From CAZUGH01 sp964619785 (GTDB taxonomy: Bacteria > Bacillota > Clostridia > Lachnospirales > Lachnospiraceae), in the NCBI GenBank assembly GCA_964619785.1, contig CAZUGH010000008.1:1-47278 (forward strand): a DNA stretch of 47,278 nt. Reading direction: 5' to 3'. Each line of letters starts with the position of its first letter. Position 1 is the first letter of the stretch. Below are positions 25,963-34,617 of this stretch, piece by piece. The notes under the pieces are model-generated. The model saw nothing but the letters and a program-made list of their open reading frames with translations, was not told the DNA's origin and searched no databases. The position numbers and the translations under genes were made by a program.

Positions 25963-27129
25963 TTATAAGTCTAATTCTTTTTCCTTTAATTTTTTGTCAA
26001 TGAAAATGTTAAGTAAATAGGAAATAACTCCAACAACGGGAACTCCTAAAAACATACCAAGCACTCCGAAATAAGCGCCTCCCACCGTGATGGCAAAAAT
26101 AACCCATAAAGGTTTCAGGCCGGTAAGGTCACCTAAAATCTTAGGTCCAAGATACAAACCGTCAAATTGTTGTAATGCCAATATCGTAATTGCAAAAATA
26201 AGTGCTTGTTGAGGTTGAATCAACAGATAAATAATAACCCCTGGAACCGCACCGATAAATGGGCCAAAATATGGTATCATATTCGTGATACCAACAATTA
26301 CACTAAGCAAAATCGCATATGGTAATTGTAATATAGTTAGGATTATAAAACACAAAACACCAATAATAAACGAATCCAATGTCTTACCAATCAAAAAACC
26401 ATTAAAAATATGATTACATGCCTTAAGCGTTTTCCAAATACCAGGTGCCTTCTGCTTTGGCGTTATCGCATAGATAAGTCTCTTAAGATGGTACATGATA
26501 TTCTTTTTATCAATGATAAAATATATTGAAATCACAATAGACAAAAGAAAATTAATCGTAATTGTAACAATCGATCTAGAAAATCCAAAAATCATTGGCA
26601 CAATATATCTAGCCATCTCTGTTCCATAATTCATTAACTGTGGTTCCATCGAAGAAATCTTATCATTCACAGCTGGCGTATTAAGATATGGTACCGTACG
26701 CTGAAGTTGTTGCAGATAAGAAACCGCTGATGTTCCCATCTGTTTGAAATCCATATCTCGAATACTAGCACCAATCTGTGGAATGACAAACAACAACGCC
26801 ACAACGATGATACCGATGATAATAATGTAGGCAACGCAAATACTAATAACAAATCTAACCTTTTTCCCTCTGCCTCGAAATATCAACTTATCGAGTAAAC
26901 GATCTATATTTTTCATCAATGGCATAACAAGATATGCCAAAAAAATTGCAATCATAAATGGCGTTAATATAGACACAAGCCTCGATAACTGCTTTGAAGC
27001 AATTCCCCAGTTCCACACGATAAACACGACAGCTGTACCAACCGCCAGTAAAATAATAACACTTAGATAATTGGCTTGAATTCCTTTGGTAAATCTTTTA
27101 ATGAAATTTTGCTTTTCTTCTTGTTTCAT
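25963..27129 (-). CDS. AI-2E family transporter (UPF0118/PerM-like membrane protein)
   Basis: Integral membrane permease of the AI-2E exporter / PerM family, about 388 residues. Members have been linked to export of autoinducer-2-like molecules or to Na+/H+ antiport; the substrate here cannot be told. About seven or eight helices are visible, with a soluble loop between helices 3 and 4 and the conserved C-terminal GITNMIPYFGPFIGAVPG and LDGLYLGPKILG-like (FDGLYLGPKILG) motifs. Start: either the ATG at 27129 after AAAGGG, or a GTG 15 nt upstream with a weak site. Confidence 0.92.
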   Translation of the reverse strand: MKQEEKQNFIKRFTKGIQANYLSVIILLAVGTAVVFIVWNWGIASKQLSRLVSILTPFMIAIFLAYLVMPLMKNIDRLLDKLIFRGRGKKVRFVISICVAYIIIIGIIVVALLFVIPQIGASIRDMDFKQMGTSAVSYLQQLQRTVPYLNTPAVNDKISSMEPQLMNYGTEMARYIVPMIFGFSRSIVTITINFLLSIVISIYFIIDKKNIMYHLKRLIYAITPKQKAPGIWKTLKACNHIFNGFLIGKTLDSFIIGVLCFIILTILQLPYAILLSVIVGITNMIPYFGPFIGAVPGVIIYLLIQPQQALIFAITILALQQFDGLYLGPKILGDLTGLKPLWVIFAITVGGAYFGVLGMFLGVPVVGVISYLLNIFIDKKLKEKELDL

Positions 27130-27193
27130 ATTCTCCCTTTCCACACTTTCTACTATATTGTCAAAATTTACACTATTTTTATGAAAATAGGGG

Positions 27194-27222
27194 TTGCAAT
27201 TTGATTCTAAATCAGATATAAT
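27194..27222 (+). promoter_or_regulatory. Promoter of tRNA-Lys
   Basis: TTGCAA and TATAAT separated by exactly 17 bp, 21 bp before the first base of the tRNA. An inverted repeat CTATTTT/AAAATAG lies just upstream. Confidence 0.8.
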
Positions 27223-27243
27223 AATCCTTGCGTTAACCGCTAT

Positions 27244-27316
27244 GCGCTTTTAGCTCAGTTGGTAGAGCACCTGACTCTTAATCAGGGTGTCTGGGGTTCG
27301 AACCCCCAAAGGCGTA
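27244..27316 (+). tRNA. tRNA-Lys (anticodon CUU)
   Basis: A complete 73-nt cloverleaf: acceptor GCGCTTT/AAGGCGT with two G-U pairs, D-arm GCTC/GAGC, anticodon arm CCTGA-CTCTTAA-TCAGG giving anticodon CTT, 5-nt variable loop, T-arm TGGGG-TTCGAAC-CCCCA, discriminator A. CCA is not encoded. A T8 run at 27362-27369 follows within 50 bp and probably ends transcription. Confidence 0.97.
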
Positions 27317-27387
27317 TTCCCGAGTCCTTGTTTGGCAGACCTGCAACTGCTGGGTGAGGGCTTTTTTTTGTTTAAATACAGTGTCAT

Positions 27388-27542
27388 AAAGTCTTGTTTA
27401 CACGTCATGCTTGCATGTAAGTGGGAACAAGACTTTATGACACGTACCCCACAATGAGGATGAAGGGAAGCGTTAGCTTCACGAGAATCCGAATTGTGGT
27501 TGAATTGCGAGAGTACAAAGTACGGAGCAATTCGTGTATTTA
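27388..27542. repeat. Structured repeat element, copy 1 (155 bp)
   Basis: Modular hairpin element. First an 18-bp stem GTGTCATAAAGTCTTGTT with its complement (27381-27442), holding an inner CATGC-TT-GCATG; then a CCACAAT/ATTGTGG stem enclosing GAAGC-GTTA-GCTTC; then GAATTGC/GCAATTC enclosing GTAC-AAA-GTAC. No transposase and no credible reading frame. A second copy follows 168 bp downstream. The region 27317-27762 otherwise holds no gene. Confidence 0.85.
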
Positions 27543-27555
27543 AACACCAGCATCC

Positions 27556-27765
27556 AAAGTCTTGTTTACACGTCATGCTTGCATGTAAGTGGGAACAAGA
27601 CTTTATGACANNNNNNNNNNNNNNNNNNNNNNNNNNNNNNNNNNNNNNNNNNNNNNNNNNNNNNNNNNNNNNNNNNNNNNNNNNNNNNNNNNNNNNNNNN
27701 NNNNNNNNNNTCCGAATTGTGGTTGAATTGCGAGAGTACAAAGTACGGAGCAATTCGTGTATTTA
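27556..27765. repeat. Structured repeat element, copy 2, interrupted by gap
   Basis: The first 55 and last 55 bases of copy 1 reappear here at 27556-27610 and 27711-27765, with the N run between. If complete, only 45 bp (matching 27443-27487) are missing. Its last bases contain the stop codon of the DUF4446 gene. The left arm of the long stem is shorter than in copy 1. Confidence 0.85.
27611..27710. other. Assembly gap, 100 N
   Basis: Exactly 100 N inside repeat copy 2. By comparison with copy 1 the true missing length is probably near 45 bp. Confidence 0.99.
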
Positions 27766-28263
27766 CTGCTGGTTCTTTGCCTCTTCTAGTGCCTGTGTCT
27801 CTTCATCTGAAAGTGTCACAAACACTTCGCCCTTCTTAACCTCTTTAACATAGGTATAACAGCCTTCGCGATTACTGTGCATGGAGTTAATCAAAAATCC
27901 ATCGTTTTCTTTCGTAAGCAGTGCTAGAACGAAGCTGAGGGTACCACCTATCTCTTTGAACGCATCATACTTGACAATACCAATCTTTTGATATGTCTTC
28001 ATAAGGTTTGCGTCAATTCCATCCAATCTGTTTTTGATTATATCAATTTCCTGGTTTATCAAATCCATATTCTCAAATTTGTGATTAAATGATTCCTCTA
28101 AGCTCTTACCATCCTGGCCCGACATAAATGCTTCATATCTTTTTTTCAATTTACTCTGCTTTGCAATCAAGACAATTGACAAAACAACTAAGATTACAAG
28201 AATTGCTGCAATTGCAATCACAAGCATGTCTAATTCTATACCATAATCTTCAAATTTAAACAT
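27763..28263 (-). CDS. DUF4446 family membrane-anchored protein
   Basis: A 166-residue protein with one N-terminal membrane helix (LVIAIAAILVILVVLSIVLIA), a coiled-coil stretch and a C-terminal domain with KIGIVKYDAFKEIGGTLSFVLALL, the signature of DUF4446. Family members are commonly found beside parB in Clostridia; the function is unknown. The start is placed at MFKFEDYG, where GAGG lies 5 nt upstream, not at the ATG 24 nt earlier. The stop codon lies within the edge of repeat copy 2. It follows parB and probably shares its transcript. Confidence 0.88.
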   Translation of the reverse strand: MFKFEDYGIELDMLVIAIAAILVILVVLSIVLIAKQSKLKKRYEAFMSGQDGKSLEESFNHKFENMDLINQEIDIIKNRLDGIDANLMKTYQKIGIVKYDAFKEIGGTLSFVLALLTKENDGFLINSMHSNREGCYTYVKEVKKGEVFVTLSDEETQALEEAKNQQ

Positions 28264-28309
28264 ATTAACCTCATTTCTACGTATCATTCCAAACAGAACA
28301 TACGTTCCT

Positions 28310-29188
28310 TTATTTTGTAAAGTAGTCTAAGATTTTTTCCAATTCTTCTTGAGAGTAGTACTCGATCTCTAATTTTCCTTTTTGATTTGTTTTTCTATTA
28401 ATTGTAACCTTTGTTCCTATAATTCCACGAAGCTTGTCTTCCATATCTTTATAGACAAAATCATTGGTTAATGGTTCCTTCTCTTTTTTCTTTGAAGGAT
28501 TTGTCATGGACTTCACTAATTTCTCTGTTTCACGAACGCTCAATCTCTCATCAAAAATCTTTGTTGCTAATGCATATTGTTCCTCGGTATCTGTTATTGA
28601 TAAAAGCGTACGTGCATGACCACTACTGATTCGTTCATCTACTAGCATATCTAAAACTCTTTGATCAAGCTTCAAAAGTCTCAACGAATTCGTAATTGTT
28701 GTTCTACTCTTAGAAACCCTCTCTGCCACTTCATCCTGTTTCAAATTGTATTCTTTAATTAAATTTTGGTAAGCCAGTGCTTCTTCAACTGGATTCAGAT
28801 CTTCTCTCTGGATATTCTCAATCAATGCAATTTCCATTATTTCTTGAGAGGAATAATCCTTAATTACAACAGGCACTTCTTTGAGATTTGCAAGTTTGGC
28901 AGCTCTCCAACGTCGCTCACCTGCAATAATCTGATAATAATCATCTTTTTTTATTACTACTAGTGGTTGAACAATTCCATGTTGCTTAATCGAATCTGCC
29001 AACTCTTGAAGTGCATCTTCATTAAAATTCTTTCTTGGCTGATCTCTATTTGGCTCAACAAGATTAATACTTAATACTGTTTCGCCTTTTTCTTGTATTT
29101 CACTTTTACTCTGTCTACTTTTTGGTTTGGATTGAACATTAGGAATCATTGCATCCAAGCCTTTACCTAATCCCTTTTTTGCTGTCAT
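28310..29188 (-). CDS. parB: Chromosome partitioning protein ParB (Spo0J)
   Basis: CTP-dependent DNA clamp that loads at parS near the origin and spreads, guiding chromosome segregation. The 292 residues show the N-terminal KKGLGKGLDAMIP, which contacts ParA, the CTP-binding GERRWRAAKLAN motif, the helix-turn-helix (LKQDEVAERVSKSRTTITNSL) and a C-terminal dimerisation domain. The start ATGA overlaps the parA stop by 4 nt. Two perfect parS sites lie upstream of parA. Confidence 0.97.
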   Translation of the reverse strand: MTAKKGLGKGLDAMIPNVQSKPKSRQSKSEIQEKGETVLSINLVEPNRDQPRKNFNEDALQELADSIKQHGIVQPLVVIKKDDYYQIIAGERRWRAAKLANLKEVPVVIKDYSSQEIMEIALIENIQREDLNPVEEALAYQNLIKEYNLKQDEVAERVSKSRTTITNSLRLLKLDQRVLDMLVDERISSGHARTLLSITDTEEQYALATKIFDERLSVRETEKLVKSMTNPSKKKEKEPLTNDFVYKDMEDKLRGIIGTKVTINRKTNQKGKLEIEYYSQEELEKILDYFTK

Positions 29189-29958
29189 AATACTTCGTCT
29201 CCTCTTTCTATCACTTCATCTGCTAATAATCGATATCCCTCTGCACCAGCAGATTTTCCATCGTATACATTGATTGGCATTCCATGACTTGGTGCTTCTG
29301 CAAGTCGAACATTTCTTGGAATAATAGTCTTATAAATCTTTTGATTAAGATTATCCTTTACATTTTCGATAACTTGAAGTGAAAGATTTGTTCTTGAATC
29401 ATACATTGTAAACACTACGCCTTCAATCTCAAGTCTCGGATTCAGTCTTTCCTTGACAAGATTGATTGTATAAATCAACTGACTCAGTCCCTCCAATGCG
29501 TAATACTCACATTGAATAGGAACCAATACTGTATCTGCTGTTGTCATTGCATTAACCGTAAGTGTGTTTAATGATGGTGGGCAGTCAACAATAATAAAAT
29601 CATATTCGTTACGTATCTTATCAATTTGATTGAATAATATGTATTCTCTCTCATGCATACCAATTGTTTCAATTTCAACACCAGACAAATTCACATTGGC
29701 TGGTAAAATATCTAGATTTGGAAGTACATTTTCCAATACACACTCATTAAATCTCGCTTCTCCAATCATTAAGTGATAGACCGTATACTTAAGATTGTTC
29801 TTGTCAACGCCAAATCCACTTGAAGTATTACCCTGAGGATCCAGGTCAATAACAAGAATTTTCTTTCCCTTTTCAGCTAAGCATGCAGAAAGATTTATCG
29901 AAGTAGTAGTCTTACCAACTCCGCCTTTCTGGTTTGCTACGGCTATAATTCTACCCAT
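29185..29958 (-). CDS. parA: Chromosome partitioning ATPase ParA (Soj)
   Basis: Deviant Walker ATPase that works with ParB in origin segregation and can regulate DnaA. The motif KGGVGKTTTSINLSACLA is at about 10-27, the Walker B region is FIIVDCPPSLN, and the length of 257 is typical of chromosomal Soj. A probable extended -10 promoter (TGT then TATAAT on the minus strand) lies about 40 bp upstream, next to parS. Confidence 0.97.
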   Translation of the reverse strand: MGRIIAVANQKGGVGKTTTSINLSACLAEKGKKILVIDLDPQGNTSSGFGVDKNNLKYTVYHLMIGEARFNECVLENVLPNLDILPANVNLSGVEIETIGMHEREYILFNQIDKIRNEYDFIIVDCPPSLNTLTVNAMTTADTVLVPIQCEYYALEGLSQLIYTINLVKERLNPRLEIEGVVFTMYDSRTNLSLQVIENVKDNLNQKIYKTIIPRNVRLAEAPSHGMPINVYDGKSAGAEGYRLLADEVIERGDEVL

Positions 29959-30034
29959 TTATTCATCATCCTTTTCATTTTTTTACTTGTTTATTATAAC
30001 ACCAACACGCATAAAATACTACCTTCAATTGAAC

Positions 30035-30050
30035 TGTTTCACGTGAAACA
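30035..30050. other. parS site 1
   Basis: Perfect 16-bp palindrome TGTTTCACGTGAAACA, identical to the consensus ParB-binding site, in the parA upstream region. Confidence 0.97.
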
Positions 30051-30059
30051 TTTCAATAA

Positions 30060-30554
30060 TTAGTTCTCTGATGTTTCACGTGAAACATTATTGTTTTGAC
30101 ATTCTTTACAAAGTGAGCCTTTTGGCAACTCCATAGGCTGGACTGTTAATCCATCATTGTTATCAACGAACACATTACCTGATTTTTTAAATCCTATCTT
30201 CTCATAAAATCCAACTGCGTGAATTTGTGATTGCACTTGAATTGTAGTTGCTCCAGCTAAATATCCTTTATCAACCAACATTCTTACAAGAAAGTCTCCA
30301 TATAATTTGCCTCGTGCCTCAGGCAAAACAGCAATCTTACCAATTCGATAATTTCCTTCATCATTAATAATTCGCCCGGATGCAATTGGTTCATCTTTGT
30401 CATTATATACGATTGCGTGTACTGCCACTTTATCCATATCATCGAATAGCACTTCATCCTTCATTCCTTGTTCATCGCCAAATACCTTTTTGCGAATGGC
30501 AAATGCATCTGTCAAATCTTCTCCATACCAAAAATATTTTCCTCTAACATACAT
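30060..30554 (-). CDS. GNAT family N-acetyltransferase
   Basis: A 164-residue acetyl-CoA-dependent acyltransferase, similar in outline to ElaA/YkwB-type GNAT proteins. Typical pieces are DAFAIRKKVFGDEQGM, the acetyl-CoA loop in IGKIAVLPEARGKLYGDFLV, and VGFYEKIGFKKSG. The substrate is unknown. The start at 30554 lies 19 bp after the rsmG stop with an AAGGGGG site about 11 nt away; the longer upstream frame overlaps rsmG and is rejected. Its last codons (NVSRETSEN) contain a perfect parS site, so the C-terminal sequence is partly shaped by DNA function. Confidence 0.85.
   Translation of the reverse strand: MYVRGKYFWYGEDLTDAFAIRKKVFGDEQGMKDEVLFDDMDKVAVHAIVYNDKDEPIASGRIINDEGNYRIGKIAVLPEARGKLYGDFLVRMLVDKGYLAGATTIQVQSQIHAVGFYEKIGFKKSGNVFVDNNDGLTVQPMELPKGSLCKECQNNNVSRETSEN
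30072..30087. other. parS site 2, inside the acetyltransferase gene
   Basis: Second perfect TGTTTCACGTGAAACA, 37 bp from the first, encoding part of VSRET near the acetyltransferase C terminus. Confidence 0.97.
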
Positions 30555-30573
30555 GTACTTATATACCCCCTTG

Positions 30574-31278
30574 TTACAACGGTTTTTTTGTTGGTTTTCC
30601 AGCTTTTCTTGGATACTTACTATCTGTTGTTTTGTTTTTCTGAATGAAGACAATAGATCGTTCCATATCCGTAAAAGGCAATTGGAACTTTTCAATCTTC
30701 ACGATATCAGACCCAAGTGTCGTCAGTGCATTTCTACTAGACGATAGTTCTTCATCTGTTTTCATACTTTTATATGGCAAGAATAATCCGCCAACTTTTA
30801 CAAATGGAATGCAATATTCTAAAAGAGTGGACATATTGGCAACTGCACGCGACACTGAATAATCAAACTGTTCTCTATATTCAGAATTTCTGGCTTCATC
30901 TTCAGCACGCCCATGTATAGCTTTACAATTTGTAATGTTACAAGAGCTTATTACTTCTTCGAGAAACTGAACCCTTTTGTTCAAAGAGTCTAACAAAACA
31001 AACTGAGTTTCAGGGCACATTATTGCTAATGGTATCCCTGGGAATCCTGCACCCGTTCCAACATCAATAATTTTTTTGTTTTTCAAATCGTCTAGATTAA
31101 TATATTGTAATAAAGCAATACTATCTAAGAAATGTTTTACTTTTACTTCTTCCCAATCTGTGATAGAAGTAAGGTTCATTTTGCTGTTCCACTCAATCAA
31201 CAATTCATAATAATGACGAAATTGATTTATTTGTTTTTCACTAAGTGCTATGCCCCATTGGTGAAATAGATTTTCCAT
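30574..31278 (-). CDS. rsmG: 16S rRNA (guanine527-N7)-methyltransferase
   Basis: SAM-dependent enzyme making m7G527 in 16S rRNA; loss usually gives low-level streptomycin resistance. The 234 residues contain the SAM motif IDVGTGAGFPGIPLAI, DSLNKRVQFLEE and DYSVSRAVANMSTLLEY. It begins 3 bp after the mnmG stop, in the usual mnmE-mnmG-rsmG order. Confidence 0.97.
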   Translation of the reverse strand: MENLFHQWGIALSEKQINQFRHYYELLIEWNSKMNLTSITDWEEVKVKHFLDSIALLQYINLDDLKNKKIIDVGTGAGFPGIPLAIMCPETQFVLLDSLNKRVQFLEEVISSCNITNCKAIHGRAEDEARNSEYREQFDYSVSRAVANMSTLLEYCIPFVKVGGLFLPYKSMKTDEELSSSRNALTTLGSDIVKIEKFQLPFTDMERSIVFIQKNKTTDSKYPRKAGKPTKKPL

Positions 31279-31281
31279 TTT

Positions 31282-33165
31282 CTATTCCTTTCTTTTAAAC
31301 TGTTCTAAATAAACAAGTAGTACTGATATATCTGCAGGTGATACTCCCGATATTCGTGCTGCTTGACCAACTGATGTAGGACGCACTTGTTTTAGTTTTT
31401 TCACTGCCTCACTACGTAGACTATTTACATCTTCGTACTGAATTGTTTCTGGTATCATTTTCTTCTCAAGCTTTTTGAACTGTTCTACTTGTTTCTTCTG
31501 TCGTGTAATGTAGCCCTCATATTTGATATTTATATTAACCTGTTCACGTACCTGTCTAGAAAGCTCCGGTCTGTTCTTGTCAATATCTTCCAGTAATTCA
31601 TAATTTAATTCTGGTCTCTTTATTAGTTCCATCATCGTACTTCCACTTTGCAACGCAGTACTTCCGTGTTCTACTAAAAATTTCTGAGTCTCTTTATTTA
31701 CCCCCACGTTAGTTTTGCCTAACCTCATTATTTCTTCATCGATTTCTTTCATCTTAATATTTAACTTGTTATAGCGTTCCTCAGAAATTAATCCAATCTC
31801 ATATCCAATTGGAGTCAATCTTATATCTGCATTGTCCTGTCTTAATAGGAGACGATACTCTGCGCGAGATGTCATCATTCGATATGGTTCGTTTGTTCCC
31901 TTGGTCACCAAATCGTCAATCAGTACACCGATATATCCTTGCGAACGAGTTATCACAATCGGCTCTTGCTGATGCATTTTTCTTGCACCATTAATACCTG
32001 CAATTAAGCCCTGGCAAGCAGCCTCCTCATAACCCGAACTTCCATTTGCTTGACCTGCGCTATATAAACCACTTACTTTTTTTAGTTCAAGTGATGGCAA
32101 AAGTTCAAGTGAATTGATACAATCATATTCAATTGCATATGCATTTCTGACAATTCTTGCATTTTCCAATCCAGGTACGGAGTGGTACATCTCATATTGT
32201 ACATCTTCTGGTAATGAACTTGACATTCCACCGATATACATTTCATTTGTGTAGTTACCCTCTGGTTCAATAAACACCTGATGACGATTTTTATCAGCAA
32301 ATCTCACGACCTTATCTTCGATAGACGGACAATATCGCGGTCCCGTTCCGTGAATTGCTCCTGAATAAAGAGGAGAGCGGTCCAAGTTTTCCCGAATAAT
32401 CTCATGTGTTTTTTCATTTGTATAGGTCAACCAACAATTAGCTTGTTCTCTTTCAAGGTCTTCCGGTTCGTTCGTAAAGGAAAATGGAACAATATTCTCA
32501 TCACCTTTCTGAACCTCCATTTTAGAATAATCAATTGTGCTGCCATCAATTCGTGCCGGTGTTCCTGTTTTAAATCTGCGAACATCAATTCCAAGATTGA
32601 TTAAAGAATCCGTCAGATGATTCGCTGATTGTAAACCGTTTGGACCAGTAAACGCTTCAACTTCACCATAGATACAACGTGATTTTAAGTATGTTCCTGT
32701 ACAAAGAATACACACTTTGCAATGATATATCGCACCCGAAAATGTTTTAACACCGACAACTTCACCATTCTCTGTTAAAATTTCGGTAACTTCTCCCTGT
32801 CTTATTGTCAGATTATCTGTTGCCTCAAGTACTTTTCGCATTGAATTGCTATATTCTTTTTTATCTGCCTGTGCTCTTAGAGAATGAACGGCAGGTCCCT
32901 TCGACTGATTCAACATCTTAGATTGGATAAAAGTCCGATCAATATTCTTACCCATCTCTCCACCTAGTGCATCAATTTCCCGTACCAGATGTCCCTTCGA
33001 TGTTCCTCCTACATTCGGATTGCATGGCATCATGGCAATACTGTCTACACTTACTGTAAACATTATTGTTTTCACATGAAGTCTTGCCAATGCTAACGCA
33101 GCTTCACATCCTGCATGACCAGCGCCAACTACAACTGCATCATATTCTTCCTCCAAGTATTTCAT
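31282..33165 (-). CDS. mnmG: tRNA uridine 5-carboxymethylaminomethyl modification enzyme MnmG
   Basis: FAD-dependent partner of MnmE that modifies the wobble uridine of several tRNAs. The FAD-binding VVVGAGHAGCEAALALAR is near the N terminus, followed by the family signatures GPRYCPSIEDK and CQGLIAGINGARK. The chain is 627 residues from the ATG at 33165, which has AAGGAGG about 5 nt upstream; an in-frame start 48 nt earlier overlaps mnmE and has no site. Confidence 0.97.
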   Translation of the reverse strand: MKYLEEEYDAVVVGAGHAGCEAALALARLHVKTIMFTVSVDSIAMMPCNPNVGGTSKGHLVREIDALGGEMGKNIDRTFIQSKMLNQSKGPAVHSLRAQADKKEYSNSMRKVLEATDNLTIRQGEVTEILTENGEVVGVKTFSGAIYHCKVCILCTGTYLKSRCIYGEVEAFTGPNGLQSANHLTDSLINLGIDVRRFKTGTPARIDGSTIDYSKMEVQKGDENIVPFSFTNEPEDLEREQANCWLTYTNEKTHEIIRENLDRSPLYSGAIHGTGPRYCPSIEDKVVRFADKNRHQVFIEPEGNYTNEMYIGGMSSSLPEDVQYEMYHSVPGLENARIVRNAYAIEYDCINSLELLPSLELKKVSGLYSAGQANGSSGYEEAACQGLIAGINGARKMHQQEPIVITRSQGYIGVLIDDLVTKGTNEPYRMMTSRAEYRLLLRQDNADIRLTPIGYEIGLISEERYNKLNIKMKEIDEEIMRLGKTNVGVNKETQKFLVEHGSTALQSGSTMMELIKRPELNYELLEDIDKNRPELSRQVREQVNINIKYEGYITRQKKQVEQFKKLEKKMIPETIQYEDVNSLRSEAVKKLKQVRPTSVGQAARISGVSPADISVLLVYLEQFKRKE

Positions 33166-33175
33166 GACGGCCTCC

Positions 33176-34555
33176 TTATTTGCCCATACAAAATTCTCTG
33201 AAAATCGTGTCAATGATATCGTCTTCTATTGTTTCTCCAATAATTTTACCCAAACTTTCATATGCATTCACGAGATCAATTGTCAAGAAATCTTCACTCA
33301 TTCCCATCTCAATTCCCTCTTTTACTTGTTTCAGGCTTTCAACAGAATCAATCAACGATTCTTTTTGTCTCATGCTTGATATATAAATTTCATCATTATA
33401 AGAGATTTCGTTGTGGTAGAAAAGTTCCTGTAAATATTTTTCCAACTCATCCAATCCACTTTGATTTTTCGCGGAAAATGAAATCACTTTCTTGTCCGTT
33501 AATTCTTCAATCTGATTACTCGTTATATGAACATTCAAGTCGGATTTATTTAATAAGATTACTCCTTTATAATCAATAATCGTTTCAAGAATCTTTCTGT
33601 CATCCTCGTCTATTTCTGAAGATGAGTCAAATACTGCAATTACAAAATCCGCTTGCTTCATAGATTTCTTTGCTTTATCAATTCCTATTTTTTCAACAAA
33701 ATCTTCCGTATCATGAATCCCCGCAGTGTCGATAATATTTAAGTTTACTTCACCAATTTTAATTTCTTCTTCGAGTGTATCTCTAGTTGTACCGGGTATG
33801 TCCGTCACAATTGCTCGGTCTTGTCTTAGTAAGACATTCATAAGTGAGGATTTTCCAACATTCGGCTTACCAACAATGACTGTTCGAATTCCCTCTTTCA
33901 TGATTCTACCATTCTCGGCATTATCTAGAAGATGTGTGCATGTTTTTAGGTAGTTATCCACATTACTGTCGAGTTGTTCACAATATCCATCCAAGGAAAT
34001 GTGTTCTGGATCATCTAATGCAGCTTCGATATATGCAATATCACGAACCATTTTATCTCTCATCTCAACGATACATTCTTTAATATTACCTCTTAATTGT
34101 GAGATGGAACTCTCTAAGGCAAATTTATTTTTTGCATTTATTATCTCAATCACAGCTTCTGCTTGGGATAAATCAATTCTTCCATTTAAAAAAGCTCTCT
34201 TTGTGAACTCGCCCGGTTCGGCAAGTCTCGCTCCTGCACGTATGATTTGCTCCAATATCATCTTGGAAACCAATACGCCTCCATGACAATCTATCTCAAT
34301 GACATCTTCTTTTGTATAACTATTCGGTGCCTTCATAATCAACACAATAACTTCATCTATAATATTATCGCCATCACAAATATAGCCATAGTGTAGCGTA
34401 TGACTATCCTGTTTCGATATTATTTTCTTACCTGTTTTTGATCTATAAATCTGATCAATGATTGCCATCGTATCTTCTCCGCTGATTCGAATAACACTAA
34501 TTCCACTATTATTAGAAGCAGTTGCAATAGCAGCAATCGTATCTGTCTGATTCAT
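33176..34555 (-). CDS. mnmE: tRNA modification GTPase MnmE
   Basis: GTPase that works with MnmG in wobble-uridine modification. The N-terminal tetrahydrofolate-binding domain is followed by the inserted G domain with G1 GKPNVGKSSL, G3 DTAGIHD and G4 LNKSDL, and the chain ends in CMGK, the essential C-terminal Cys motif. It has 459 residues from the ATG at 34555 (GAGG at 6 nt). A terminator stands just upstream, separating it from jag. Confidence 0.97.
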   Translation of the reverse strand: MNQTDTIAAIATASNNSGISVIRISGEDTMAIIDQIYRSKTGKKIISKQDSHTLHYGYICDGDNIIDEVIVLIMKAPNSYTKEDVIEIDCHGGVLVSKMILEQIIRAGARLAEPGEFTKRAFLNGRIDLSQAEAVIEIINAKNKFALESSISQLRGNIKECIVEMRDKMVRDIAYIEAALDDPEHISLDGYCEQLDSNVDNYLKTCTHLLDNAENGRIMKEGIRTVIVGKPNVGKSSLMNVLLRQDRAIVTDIPGTTRDTLEEEIKIGEVNLNIIDTAGIHDTEDFVEKIGIDKAKKSMKQADFVIAVFDSSSEIDEDDRKILETIIDYKGVILLNKSDLNVHITSNQIEELTDKKVISFSAKNQSGLDELEKYLQELFYHNEISYNDEIYISSMRQKESLIDSVESLKQVKEGIEMGMSEDFLTIDLVNAYESLGKIIGETIEDDIIDTIFREFCMGK

Positions 34556-34574
34556 TATAATCCTCATTTCTCAA

Positions 34575-34601
34575 AAAAAGCTGGGTCATCTGACCCAGCC
34601 T
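34575..34601 (-). terminator. Rho-independent terminator between jag and mnmE
   Basis: Perfect 9-bp stem GCTGGGTCA / TGACCCAGC with a 2-nt apex as written, followed on the minus strand by T7. The T run ends only about 20 bp before the mnmE start, so it may act as an attenuator for mnmE. Confidence 0.85.
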
Positions 34602-34617
34602 CTGACCATTCATAAAA

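Noticed and set aside
27250..27753. Minus-strand open frame across the tRNA, both repeats and the gap
   Set aside because: It is antisense to a tRNA, made of hairpin repeats and bridged by N; the two repeat copies give the same peptide only because the DNA is duplicated.
27388..27765. CRISPR array
   Set aside because: Only two long units, each with internal hairpins and no regular short spacers; no cas genes.
28519..28534. Third parS-like site (TGTTTCACGAACGCTC) inside parB
   Set aside because: Only the first half matches the consensus; the palindrome is lost.
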